Source: Pleurodeles waltl
Taxonomy: Eukaryota > Chordata > Amphibia > Caudata > Salamandridae
NCBI RefSeq assembly: GCF_031143425.1
Contig: NC_090437.1
Coordinates: 1,173,200,863-1,173,264,862, forward strand
Reading direction: 5' to 3'
Length of the DNA stretch: 64,000 nucleotides
Each line of letters begins with the position of its first letter. The first letter of the stretch is position 1. The translations under genes and the position numbers were made by a program. Below are positions 1 through 10,999 of the stretch, in pieces. The notes under the pieces were generated by a model, which did no database searches, had not been told where the DNA came from, and saw only the letters and a list, made by a program, of their open reading frames with translations.

Positions 1-1905
1 ATGCCCTCCAATAGCCTAATCTGAAACAACGGTGGTTCCCCCAGAGGAAGCTATACGTCTATGCTTTCCTGGCACCGCAAATTTACCTGCACGCGTGTAT
101 AGATAGAGATGTACTTCATGTGTTGTTTATTTCTCCTTCATATGCAAAGCCATGATGTAGAGGCCCCAGAATAACGGCGCAGTCCTGGTGAATAGTGACA
201 ACAGTGAACTAGTAAGTGTTTAAATTACTGAAAAAGCAACTCAGGTTTAGAGTACGGTTTTGTAACATTATTATGAATCCCAATCAACAGATAAGTTGAC
301 GTTTTGGCCTGTCGTAATAGGACAGATAAGGTAGCAGCCTTGAAAATAAGGTAATGCAGAGTCTCATTTATAGTAAGGTCCCCAAAAGTCGGCACACAGG
401 TATGAATCTGCTATGATGACCAAAAATGGTTCATCAGATGGGCATACATCTCAAGACACCGTTGTGGATGGATGTACTGAGACCGCTGCTAGTCGTGCAG
501 AGCTTGAGCACGCTGTCACCCATCGGAAGTGGCACAATGTCAGGCAGCATTACCTCCTCATCCGTCTTCTTCGTACCGTCCTTACTCCATGAGTTGTTTC
601 TCTCCTCACAGACATTGTTTACCTAGCCCAACCGAAATCTACCACCAACATGGCACCTTAATACCTAGAAGGACTAAAGGAGTAACTCGTCTTAAAACAC
701 TTTGTGTTCTTCCTGCTTTTTTCTTCTGTTACAGAGGCAGTTTGCCTTCGTAACCAGGGCAAGCAAATTCTATATTTATATTTTTTGTTGTTGTATTAAT
801 CTTTAATATTTTCTTTGTTTGAGATCTGGTCTATCGACCTCATGCATCAAAGGTATCGGTCTTACTGTTCTGGCAAGTAGACGTGACTGGGTGCTCTAGG
901 TATAATACATCAGGTGGTGCTCATTTGCAGAGAGTAATTCCTTCCTGAGTTGAGGAACTTAGGCAGAGTCTCACTTGATACTTACTGTGTTCCAGTCATA
1001 CGGAGGAAATCGTCTTTCTCCTGACTGTTTCCAATATGGAGGACTCAAGTGTTCTCTGGAGTTTTCTCACGAGGAGCTAGTACAGGGAAGTACCAATCAC
1101 ACTCCGCCTGAGAAGGATGTGGGATCTTAAACTACAGGCCAGGGAGGCACCTATCCCTCTTAAATAGCCTAGATTTCAAGTGGATGATGATACTACTGAC
1201 CTTGAGGAGGAAAATATCAAAGGCTGCTTTACAAAGGGCTCTGATTTGTTTGAAATAATGCAATACCTTGGAGACAATTTGGGATTTTCTTATTTGTTTG
1301 AACTATATCAGTGCATTGAACCATATTATGTATTGAACCAGAATCTCTTCCACTCCATAGCAGTGTTCACCGTGTTTTGTCTCACAAAGGGAATAATTTG
1401 GAGAAACAGTCATTCCCAAGGTTCCTCACTAAGCGCTAACCTCTTGAGAATTTTATGGGAGTTCTATGCTGCTATAAAAATCAACAACCTTATGGTCGGT
1501 TTGTCAACTCAGGGCACTGTGATATCTGAGCATACTCATACACACAGATCTGGTTAATAAACAAAACTGAGAGTGATGTTAAAAGAGCTTATGAGGCATC
1601 ACATTTTGCCATCCAAGCTAATGCCTATGTGACTTTTATGGTGTAGTCACTTGTAAGAGACTCTTCTCTAATGGAATAACAAGCCTGCTTTTTATCTGAC
1701 ATATCTTTTGGTAATTTGTGTGCCTCTGCTGCAGATTGAGGAGGCTCCATCGCAGTTTGAAGACATAGATGGATGCAATCTTGGACGACTGACGTGTCAC
1801 AGAATGCTATCCTGATAAAGCTGTCTTTTGGTGGTGAGAAAGATTTTGGCCAGCAGCTTGAAGAGGTGGTAAAAAATCAGTGGAGAACAAGAAGTTGGTG
1901 ACACA

Positions 1906-2075
1906 GGGCCTGATTCAGATCCTGGCGGAGGCGAATACTCAGTCACTAACGTGATGGATATCCCGTTTACTGTATTACGATCCCACTAAATCCTATGGAA
2001 ATCGTAATACAGCGGACTGGATATCGGTCTTGTTTGTGACACGGTATTCCCTCCTCCATGATCTAAATCAGGCCC
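1906..2075. mobile_element. Harbinger-like MITE (170 bp, GGGCCTGATT termini)
   Basis: The ends are GGGCCTGATTCAGATC and the reverse complement of GGGCCTGATTTAGATC. The arms continue inward as a long imperfect inverted repeat with a centre around 1992. The flanking triplets are ACA and TCA, so the expected 3-bp target duplication is imperfect. It shares its ends with the elements at 6509 and 7275 and interrupts the DIRS-like element. Confidence 0.75.
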
Positions 2076-2426
2076 TCAGTTCTTTCCTTCACTAGGAGTT
2101 GCAGCTTTAGGTATGGAAGGCTTTTAGGACCAAGAGCATCCAGAGGCAATAGCCAGTCCTTTCAAGGCAAGGGCTGTGGCCGGGGTCCCCTCTTGTAAAC
2201 AATTTCCAGGTCCAGTCCCCTTCCACCTCCCCATCCCCACCCCCCACAACAGCATAATTATTCTGGTTGAGGGAAGACTGTTGGTATACTGTTGCAAGCC
2301 TCTATAAAAGGCACCTGGACATAGACGATTGTTTCAAGAGGTCATCACGTACCTTTTCAGGGACAACCACCTCACTATTTTCAGTAAACTCCTCTTCCTC
2401 AATGTTCTCTGCGTTATCAAGCATGC

Positions 2427-3470
2427 TACAATGGATTGAACTTGCTGGACAAGCCCACAGTGATGCTAATTCCTAAAGAAGAGAGATTTCTGGTATCTTA
2501 CCCAGTTGTCTTTCTTGTCCAGAAGTCTACAGGGGACTACTGTCCTAGACTAAATGGGTATGAACAGGTTTATCCTTCACCAATTTTTCAGTATGGTGTA
2601 GCTGCAGATGATTACATTGATCATCAAACTAGGGCACGTTTCTTCTGCTCATTTCCGTTGCTGGATGCTTACATTCACGTTCAGATCATGTTCCCAAATA
2701 TGTCTCTGGTTTGCAGTAGATGCTTTCCATTACCGGCTCCCAGTCTTTCCTTTTAGCTTAGCTTCAGTGCCAAGAGTTTTCACTATGCTCTTGTACTCTT
2801 TTGTGTGTACATACATTCTTCAGGTATTCAAGAGTATCCTTAACTGGGTGACTAATTAATGGCATCTACTTGTTTCTCCACGATGGAAGAAGAGATCAAG
2901 CAAGTCTGCAGGATTTTTCAAAAGCATGATTTCTTTCTCAACCTTAAAAGATCCTCTCAGTGCATCTCAGAGCTTACTGTTCATTGGGGTGATATTCCAC
3001 ACAGATTGTGGCCAGGTTTATCTGACATATAAAAGAAAACAAGGTTATTCTCCCGTCTAGCATCAGTTCTGGAAAAGATGCATGCCTCAGCAAGAACAGC
3101 AAGGACCTGGCTCAGGAGTCAAATGCAGATAGTTTCCCCTCTAGTCATCCATCCTTGGAACCGTCTCCATATACATCTCCTGGTGCATCATCTATTATAT
3201 TTTCGGAGCCTTTTATCAGAGGATTAAAAGGCTCTCATCACAATGACTGCAGAAATCTGGAACGAGCTCCAGTGGGGGCTGAATCCGTTGTATCTAGATA
3301 GGGTTAATTCCAATCATCTCCCCCTATGCAAGCAAGAAGAGTTAGGGATCAGTGTTCAAGGATGTCAAATCCAAACGGAATTGATCTTATCAGGAAGCAG
3401 TCCTCTCCTAAACTGGAAGGAACTGGTGGGTTTTCAGAGAACTCTTCTTCACCTTTCTAATTGAAGATCA
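2427..3470 (+). pseudogene. DIRS-like reverse transcriptase/RNase H remnant
   Basis: Fragments read as degenerate DIRS polymerase. There is an N-terminal 'FLVQKSTGDYCPRLN'-type block near 2505, then LDAYIHVQI near 2663. The latter corresponds to the LDLKDAYFHV motif that holds the first catalytic Asp. After a frame change, a 'PRVFT'-like segment follows near 2770. At 3243-3464 an open segment ends ISVQGCQIQTELI then NWKELVGFQRTLLHLSN, which resembles the 'NWLELRAV..ALLHF' part of DIRS RNase H. At least three frame changes and several stops make it non-functional. Assignment rests on my recall of the family pattern. Confidence 0.5.
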
Positions 3471-5039
3471 GGCAGTGTGAGTGCGACTGACAAACAGCTA
3501 GTCAGGTCATAGATAAAACATGAAGAGAGTATGGGACTACTGTTGTGGGTTCCCCTTTGAGCTTAAGCTGGGCACCTGTATTTTAGCTCTAGGCCCACAG
3601 TATGTGCCCTTTCAGAGACATACGTTTTATTAATTTTATTAATTTCGTATTTTTAGTGCAGCAACCTTTTAGCTCGTTTTTATATTTGAATCAGTTGCCT
3701 TCTCTGAGAAGGCATGGTTGTTTGTGTTGCTCATTTTATCAGCTCCTCACATGCAATTCATTCTGTGCCCTGCTCCAGGTTGTCATGTTCAATACAAGAT
3801 ATTCTAACTAGTATTGCAGATCCAGGATGTACGGAGCCAGCCCTCAGATTTAGACCTATTATCACATCAGGCCTGTTCTCAGGACACTGCAAGACTTGTT
3901 ATATAAACACCACATAGGCCTAAGGAGGGTACAGGGCATTCCAGCATTGGCCGTCCTGTGAAGTACATCATTTTATTGACAGCTTCACTGATCCTGGCAC
4001 TGACTCTTCAGCCAACTGGGAGGATTGCCAGCAGACAACAGGCAGACCCTTATCCGTATTTCAGGCATGGAGTCAAGGCTCTTCCCATAGACCAGGATAG
4101 GCAGAAGAGCTAACACCATTATGCTCTGAGGTTTTAGACACTAGGTTATAGGTAGGAACCACTAGGTTTTATGATCATACCAGGATGGTGGGACTATTTG
4201 CCTTTTTTTTACTCTAATGGTAACAATAATCACTATATTATGTTTCATCTGCCTAATCATCGCAGCTCATGTTTTTTTTTATAATTGAATGCAATCTCTT
4301 CCAAAAATATATTGAAACCTGTTTTGCATCTCCTAGTTCCCCTGGCATGTGTGAGACTTTGTGTAACTGAGAGAAAATGGTGTGATCTGTTCACCATGAC
4401 TTTCCTTAGCAGTCAGGGTGTCATGTTTTAGGCTGCCACAAATCACCTTTACTTTCCAGGTTTGGCTGAGGCGCTGCGAGCTAGTTGAAGACGTCAGACC
4501 GACAGCTTCCAGATGGTGTGGGCCCGGCTCAGTCCTACGAAACTACTTGTGCTGGCTCCTTTCCCAAAAGATTTGTCTACGGGCAGAAGAGAATCTCCTG
4601 TCTCTTTTGTCAGTCTGTCTATCGGGGAAGGAGAGTGGGCCTGAGGACTTTCTGAGTCACCAGTTCCCATCTTCTATGTACCTGTGCCTGTGGCCTCTCC
4701 TGTTTCATAGACTCACAGGGATTTTCAGCTGCCCATGGCCACGGAGGAGGACTCCCTTCTTCTCAACTTTTGAAGCCTTGTACTTTCTCAGAAGCTCTGA
4801 GCGACAGATGCAGTTTCGATCCACTGTCCTCAAGGTCTCATGCATTTTCCTCCCTTTCAACTACCCAGATTCATGAGGAAAATTTGCAGGATCATGTGGA
4901 GGATCTTCCAGTAGCGCCAGGTTGAACCAGGAGATCATGTTACCCAAACATTGTGCAAATGTCAGTAGCCCACCACTGGCTATTTCCAATTCATCCATCT
5001 TCCCTGAGAGTGTCCCTCCTATCTCCAACTTCTGTGTGG

Positions 5040-5930
5040 CATCTTGATATGCATTTTTGCTCTCAGGGCTGTTGGGATGAATATGCTGAAAGTATTCAGC
5101 AATCAAGAGAGCCTTCGACTTTAAACTCATATTGTAGACACTGGCGAAACTTTGAAATCCGATGTAGGAGTAACATTCTTGATTTTCTTATAGATGGCTA
5201 TTTTTGGGACCTTCGGTCTCAATGATTAAAAGACACTGGTCTGTGATCTAAGGTATTCATATTTCTGATACATTGCACATTGCTTCTCTAGCTTCTCACA
5301 GTTTTCTCCTGAGCTGGCTGATAGTTCCTTGTCCAGTTCCTTCTAGTGATCTCCTTCTGGTTCTTCGTGGTCTAGAGAGAACTCCATTTCAACCTCTACT
5401 AACAGTAGATATCGAGTTTCTCTCTACAAAGATCATGTTTTAGTGTAAATTTGTTCCTGGAGATGGACCTGAGATATTGGTGCTTTACACGGTTTCACAT
5501 TTCCCAGATAAAGTGGTCCTTAGACCAAGTCCATCCTTTCTCGCAAGCCTTCTTGTATTTATCCCTAGTTGTCTATCTAATGAAGACTCCAGGCTATATA
5601 CTCTGGATGTTTATTTTATTTGAATAGTGCTGTCACCTTCATCCTTTTAGGGAGAGGTCTTCATCCATCTTCCTCTGCCCTATCCAGATTTGTTAAATTA
5701 GCCTTTGCTTAGACTTATGAATCACATTGGCAAGATCTACCTACTGCAGTTCAGGAGAGTCTACAAGAGGGAAGTCAACCTCCTGCCAGCATTTAAAGGA
5801 GCTAATTTTAGGCACATCCTGCAGGTACATGGTCCACATCACGGTTCAATCTAGTCTGCAGTTGGGGCATGGCTTCGCTGCTAACTTTGTTTTCCAAGTT
5901 TTTTCCTTGGCATGCGATGTATAAATTTAG
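5040..5930 (+). pseudogene. DIRS-like tyrosine recombinase remnant
   Basis: At 5103 the plus strand reads SREPSTLNSYCRHWRNFEI. This matches the 'SRxPSTxxxYxxKWxxF' start of the core-binding domain in DIRS recombinases, followed by an 'FLIDG' segment. At 5493-5615 another frame reads HFPDKVVLRPSPSFLASL and then LYTLDVYF, like the 'PDKVVLRPDPSFLPKV...LHTLDVRR' region N-terminal to the catalytic tyrosine. The catalytic Arg/His/Tyr residues cannot be placed because of stops and frame changes. The order after the RT remnant supports one element. Confidence 0.5.
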
Positions 5931-6508
5931 CTTTAAATATAATACATCACAGGTGTAGCATCATGTTAAGCGTTGGCTGTGTTATTTTAGAAATTTAAAT
6001 CAATTGTTTCTCTGTTTGGGTAATGGGAAAATGGACGAAAAGGTATTTATTTAGGAGGAATCTTCATTAATCCTCATCCAGGCTCTTTTTTTGTGGCATG
6101 TGCTTGCAATAAATAATACAAAATAGATCAATAATTATCACAGAAGCTGGCCAAAGTCAGACCTATAGGATTTAGCAATTCATGTTTATTTTACATTGAG
6201 CACCCTACAGGACTGCATGTGTTTCTTGAACTCTCCCCCCAAGACTGGTTCTCCCACTCACATTCCTCTGTCACTCCAACCTCATACATTGCGTACTCCA
6301 CCTCTATTCCTCTCAGTTTTTGATATTTTTTTTTTTTTAAAGAAAGCTATTCAAATGTCCCTCCCTTGTTCTTGCTACTCACCGACCCCTCCCTGTTGCA
6401 TTTAAAATAAAAAAGTCATTTACTTACTTTTGGGGCTGCCAAGTAGCTGCAAGTTGGTGCTGGTCACTACTATCTTTACTTTCTTAAAAAGCACAATCCC
6501 CACATTTA

Positions 6509-6675
6509 GGGCCTGATTTAGAACGTGGTGGGCGTGTTACTCCATCACAACGGTGACGAATATCTCATCCCCTGGATTCTAAATCCCATAGAATATATTG
6601 GGATTTAGATTTCCGCTGGCAGGTTTCCGTCACCGTTGTGAAGGAGTAACTCGTTTACAGAGTTCAAATTTCTTA
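6509..6675. mobile_element. Harbinger-like MITE, right end eroded
   Basis: It begins GGGCCTGATTTAGAACG and folds on itself: GTTACTCCATCACAACGG pairs with CCGTTGTGAAGGAGTAAC at about 6629-6650. The right terminus (about 6651-6675) no longer matches the left one well, so no target duplication can be called. Confidence 0.65.
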
Positions 6676-6984
6676 CTCCAAAATGGGTGTCTGCCACCTT
6701 GGAAAGATAAAAATATAAAAAAACTGCCACGTCATGATGCATGCATTTCGATGTGTCATGACGCATGTATGTGCAACTGTCAAAGCGACATGACGTATGC
6801 CTCGCAACACATGCACACATGTTGTGTGGTGCATATATGCATTGCATTCATATGCATCATGATGCCTGATGTCCACCATGGAATGGGTTTCTTTTTACTG
6901 GACAGCTGGACATGTGTACTCCTGCTTCTTGATGCATGAATGTGCATGTCATCGCAAACAAGCATAGCCAGTTCAAGGACTATT

Positions 6985-7640
6985 GGGGTGACCTATATGT
7001 AATAAAAAGTAAGCTTGTCAAGGGGTTTTAAATAGCAAGTCGACATGGCAGTGTTATACTGCATTCAGGATGCAATGGCAGGCCTTGGAGATGTTTTAAA
7101 AGGGATACTTAAGTGGGTGGCACAAGCAGTGCTGCAAGCCCGCTACTAGCATTTAATTTACGGGACACATAAAATGCACATTACTAGGGACCTGTAGTAA
7201 GTGTAGCAAGTTAAATACGCCAGTTAGGTGTATACCAGTCAGAATATGTTTTAGGGAGAGAGCACAAACACTTTGGGCATTATTTAGATATTGGTGGACG
7301 GGTCACTCTGTCACAACTGTGACAGATAATCTGTCCGCCGAAATCTAAATCCCAAAGCAAACAACGGGATTTAGATTTAGGCGGACAGGATATCCGTCAC
7401 CATTGTGATGGAGTAAGCCATCCGCCAATATTTGAATTGGGCCCTTTATCACAGGGTAGCAGCGGTAAAGTGCTCAGAGTCCTAAGGCCAACAAAAACAA
7501 ATCAGCAAAAAATGTGGGGCAAGCAGGCAAAAAGTTTGGGGGAAGATAGCCCTAGGGCTATCTGGTCTAACAGGAACCAATTTGGTAAATGTTTTAGACT
7601 GCAGAGTAAACAAGGGCGAATGGTCTGTGGTATCTAGGCC
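6985..7640 (+). repeat. LTR-like interspersed repeat R, copy 1 (split by a MITE)
   Basis: The sequence at 7080-7274 and 7445-7560 matches the reverse complement of 10370-10690. Shared words include 'acttaagtgggt', 'agtgctgca', 'ttactaggga', 'gagagagcac' and 'ccaacaaaaaca'. The 170-bp MITE at 7275-7444 splits it cleanly. Its word order also resembles the solo LTR at 30957-32316 ('tactagggactta', 'gcaggcctgcc'), so it is probably an LTR fragment; that last step is inference. Confidence 0.6.
7275..7444. mobile_element. Harbinger-like MITE with TTT target duplication
   Basis: A 170-bp foldback with ends GGGCATTATTTAGATATTGG and, on the other strand, GGGCCCAATTCAAATATTGG. Direct TTT triplets flank it at 7272-7274 and 7445-7447. 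The other copy of the host repeat (10370-10690, inverted) has the uninterrupted site, 'gcactttat', which confirms the borders. Confidence 0.85.
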
Positions 7641-8197
7641 CAGAAATATGATAATCTTCAGGCCTGTGTAGTTAAGGCATGAACCTTATGTCGTATAGTC
7701 TTAGGAAGCTCTGTTAATTAATGTATATTATGCTAGATCTCACAAGCTAACATTTTCTGACACATTCTAATTTTACCCACAGGGACATCAGTAATAAAGA
7801 CAACCATTCAATATGTTAAGAGATTTACTACATTTCAGGTCACAGTGCTATTGCATCATTTGGGATACATCCCTCTTAAAGATGCTGCAGAGTGTTTTTA
7901 TCACCTTGTTACTCAATTTCAGTCTATATCTTTGTATGGAATCTTTATTGTATGATGATCTAAGAAGCAAATCTTCAATTTGTCCTGATAAACTATAAAA
8001 TAAAGAAATAATTAGCATGAGCCTGGAGAGTGAGGATTCTAGTACATAGACAAGAACATATTTTTCTAATGCAGACACCATCTGTGGAGCAGATTAATAC
8101 ACAATACATTTTTAAGATTAGGGACCCCAGGACATGAAGGAAACTTGTAGAAAAAAGGGTTTTTGCCTAGTTCATTTCTAAAGGGAACCCCTTAAGG

Positions 8198-8492
8198 CAG
8201 AGGTCTTCAAACTGGGGGGCGGACCCCCTTAGGGGGACCTCAAGTGATCCCAGGGGGACGTCAGACTCTGGCCGAAAGAAGCATTATGCAGATAACAGGC
8301 CTTTGTTTTAAGCAAAAGCATGTTATTGCATTTTTTAAAAGGTTACAGTATTTAACTGCAATGTTTAAATAGGTCTGGACATATTTAAAGATCACCATGT
8401 TTATAAAACAATTGTGAAAAATCCTGCGGGGGTCCAATGAGTTTTATTTTTCATTTGGGAGGGCGCGGCATTAAAAGGTTTGGAGACCACTG
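8198..8492. mobile_element. hAT-type MITE with perfect 8-bp target duplication
   Basis: A 295-bp element with terminal inverted repeats CAGAGGTCTTCAAACT and, on the other strand, CAGTGGTCTCCAAACC. The CAG..CTG ends and the exact 8-bp direct repeat CCTTAAGG at 8190-8197 and 8493-8500 are hallmarks of hAT transposition. No coding capacity. Confidence 0.9.
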
Positions 8493-8500
8493 CCTTAAGG

Positions 8501-9167
8501 AAATGATTACTCATTTGAAAAAAAAAAAAATTGTTTAAAGTAGAATGGCAGCCTTAAAATACAGGTCTTATATTGAAATTGAAGTTACACTTAGTTTAAC
8601 TCCTGATGATAATGTGACTATATTCCCTGAAAGACTGAAAACACCTATGGAAATATTTATAATTCTAACTACTATTTAGAGCACCACCATGCCTAAGTTC
8701 CCTCTGAATATGACACATGAGGACTATGACTGGGCATTCTCAGTTGACTGTTGTTCAGCCTCAATTTAATAATTTAGAAAATATTGACTAAATAAATGCT
8801 CACCATTACGACCCAACTAAAACACTTTATTTCACCATCAGTATTACCTATAATATAAAAGTATAAGGAAACTTGTGCACATGCCATCCACCATATGGTG
8901 TGGGTATTTTTCATGTTTAAAATCCTTACTATTACTCTAAAATATCAATTTTACTTTACTTTCATTCACATGTATTTCCCTAATCTACTTGTATCTCATA
9001 TTATTAAGACATCATACCAGCTGAATATCAGATGCTAAAATGTAACATTAAATAAATATCAATATCCACATTGAACTTTAGGCACACATAATGTAGAAAA
9101 TTAAAGTAATATGTCACCAACAGTTTGAAGTATATTTTGAAGTCAGGTTTAAAGGTGCATGACTTAC
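8501..9167. other. Intronic sequence, nothing recognised
   Basis: AT-rich sequence between the hAT MITE and the ablim2 exon. It starts with a short A run (about 8518-8530). No open frame, repeat pair or conserved block was recognised. Confidence 0.5.
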
Positions 9168-9261
9168 CTCTAATACTTTTCCAGTGATATACTTTTCACA
9201 GCTGTCACATTTTATGCCAAACTTAGCATGGTAGTCCATTTCACAATAAGGAACTCCATCC
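9168..9261 (-). CDS. ablim2: ablim2 internal exon, end of LIM3 and start of LIM4
   Basis: This 94-bp exon lies on the minus strand. It follows an acceptor (cttag, AG at 9263-9262) and ends at a consensus donor (GAG|GTAAGTC, GT at 9167-9166). The first base completes a Lys codon begun in the previous exon, and 31 codons follow, ending in phase 0. It reads DGVPYCEMDYHAKFG, then IKCDSCEKYITGKVLE. The first Cys closes the second zinc finger of LIM3, and the C-x2-C pair opens LIM4. From family knowledge, CDSCEKYI fits ABLIM2 better than ABLIM1 or ABLIM3. ABLIM2 is an actin-binding LIM/villin-headpiece protein of muscle and neurons. The next exon (rest of LIM4) is not visible in 1-9167, so the following intron exceeds 9.1 kb. 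Confidence 0.93.
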
Positions 9262-10349
9262 CTAAGGAATACAGATAAAAGATTATTTCATCTATTGTTC
9301 ATGAGAACGGAGACAGTATGTTCTTATATAATATCTTTCCAAACCCAACAATTAATTTAAATACATGCAACATGAAATTACAATGAATTTTGCATCTACT
9401 CCTTAAGCCTGAGAGAACTAGGGGCCACATTTCAATAATACTGGTATCTAGGTGCAACCCATCCCAATAATCCCATCCAGGTAGTCTGCTCTCCCGTTGT
9501 ACAGACTTTCAGCTTTTCAGGAAAAGGTCTTTCACACTGCCTGTTGATTTTCTTAAGGGATTTGGAGGTCTTGGGGGAAGAAGAGTAGAGAGCGAAAGCA
9601 AAGGGTAGCGTTTGACTAGCAAAAAATGGACAATGATTGTACAGCACTTCAAATGACATCCAAGTTACAGCAGTACAGTATAAAAAGCAGAGTATAATAA
9701 AATATTTTGTGTGTGAACTGTCCTGCTCGTTTCTTTAGATCTCCTGATTCCATGGATGGGGAATGCTCATGCTCTGTAAAGTTAACCACAATAAAGGCAG
9801 TAGATGTGCAGATGTCAAGCCTCCCACAACAGAGGCAATAACTAGCTCATTAATAGGCAGGATGTTTGTGTGATGAATTGCCAGAGCACAGGATGTTTGT
9901 AAGAAAAAAGAAAACAGAGGGCAGGTAGTGAGCAAAGACAAATAGCAAGCCTAGAAAGAGGGCACCTCCTGAGATCTTGATGAACCAAAGTGCTGTGCTG
10001 GAGTGGTGTAAGGTCTCCAAGTTTTGGAAGACAGACTCTGTAAGTATTGCCTCTACTGAAGATCATTTGACTACAGCTGCTTTACCTCTGGTTCCAATGC
10101 CCATTCTCCCATTACTCATAGGTCCTTTGTCCATACTTGCTCTTCATGTGGTGCTATTATCTACAGGTAAAGGACCATGATTTTCCAGCTGGTTTTCTTG
10201 TTGCAAAGGAGGCATACTTCCTGGATATAATGCCAGATTAACAGATCCAGGCGTATCGTTTCTAGTGAGCCATGGAACACAGAAACAGTGTACAGGAGTG
10301 GCTCCCTGAAAATATTTGGACATATTTGTTATTATCAAGGAGATGGGGC

Positions 10350-10880
10350 CACCTTTAGACCTGACAGACTTATGGTGGTCTTCCCTCGAACATTTTGTCC
10401 TACTCCTCCATTTATGCTGCTCTTGTTTTTGTTGGCACTAGAACTCTGTGCACCTTACCACTCCTAACAAAGATAAAGTGCTAGTGCTCTCTCCTGTAAA
10501 CATGGTAGAATTGGCTTACACCTGATTGGCACATTTAATTTACTTGTAAGTCCCTAGTAACGTGGTACTACATGTACCTAGGGGCTGTAAACTAAATGCT
10601 ACTAGTGGGCCTGCAGCACTGATTGTGTAACCCACTTAAGTAGCCCGTTTCAACATGGCTCATGCCTGCCACTGTAGACTGTGTGTGCAGTTTTAAAACA
10701 CTAGTTCTATCTGGCAAAATAAATCTTTTGCCAGGCCTAAAAGTTCCTTTTTAATATACATGGGTAATCCCTTAGGGCATTGTGCAGTGTACTTAAAAAG
10801 TTGGACATGACCTATAGGTCTTGGCAGTGAAAAACTCTTCAATTTGTTGTTCACGATAGTGAGGCCTACATCTGCCATAA
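10350..10880 (-). repeat. LTR-like interspersed repeat R, copy 2, inverted
   Basis: The reverse complement of about 10370-10690 aligns with copy 1 at 7080-7560 without the MITE. The two copies lie on opposite strands on either side of the ablim2 exon at 9168-9261. A shorter related word, gtccaactttttaagtaca (inverted here near 10797), recurs at about 12826. Confidence 0.6.
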
Positions 10881-10999
10881 GATACGATTTGGTTGCTTTA
10901 TTACATTTCATTTAATATGTGCTAAGGATTGATTGAGAAATGGTAAACTTTTCATGTTTGCTGTCTGAGAAACTGTAATTAAAAATAGTCTTTAATAGT

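Larger units (their letters stand above)
420..6200 (+). mobile_element. Decayed DIRS-like tyrosine-recombinase retrotransposon
   Basis: Plus-strand remnants occur in the order expected for a DIRS element. A possible gag-like stretch lies at about 1180-1557 (125 codons, no recognisable motif). RT/RNase H remnants lie at about 2430-3470, and tyrosine recombinase remnants at about 5100-5930. All reading frames are broken many times and no terminal repeats could be identified, so the borders are approximate. A Harbinger-like MITE sits inside at 1906-2075. DIRS elements are known to be abundant in salamanders. The element lies in a putative ablim2 intron in antisense orientation. Confidence 0.55.

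Noticed and set aside
1180..1557. 125-codon plus-strand frame
   Set aside because: Could be DIRS gag, but no motif supports a coding call; only mentioned within the element.
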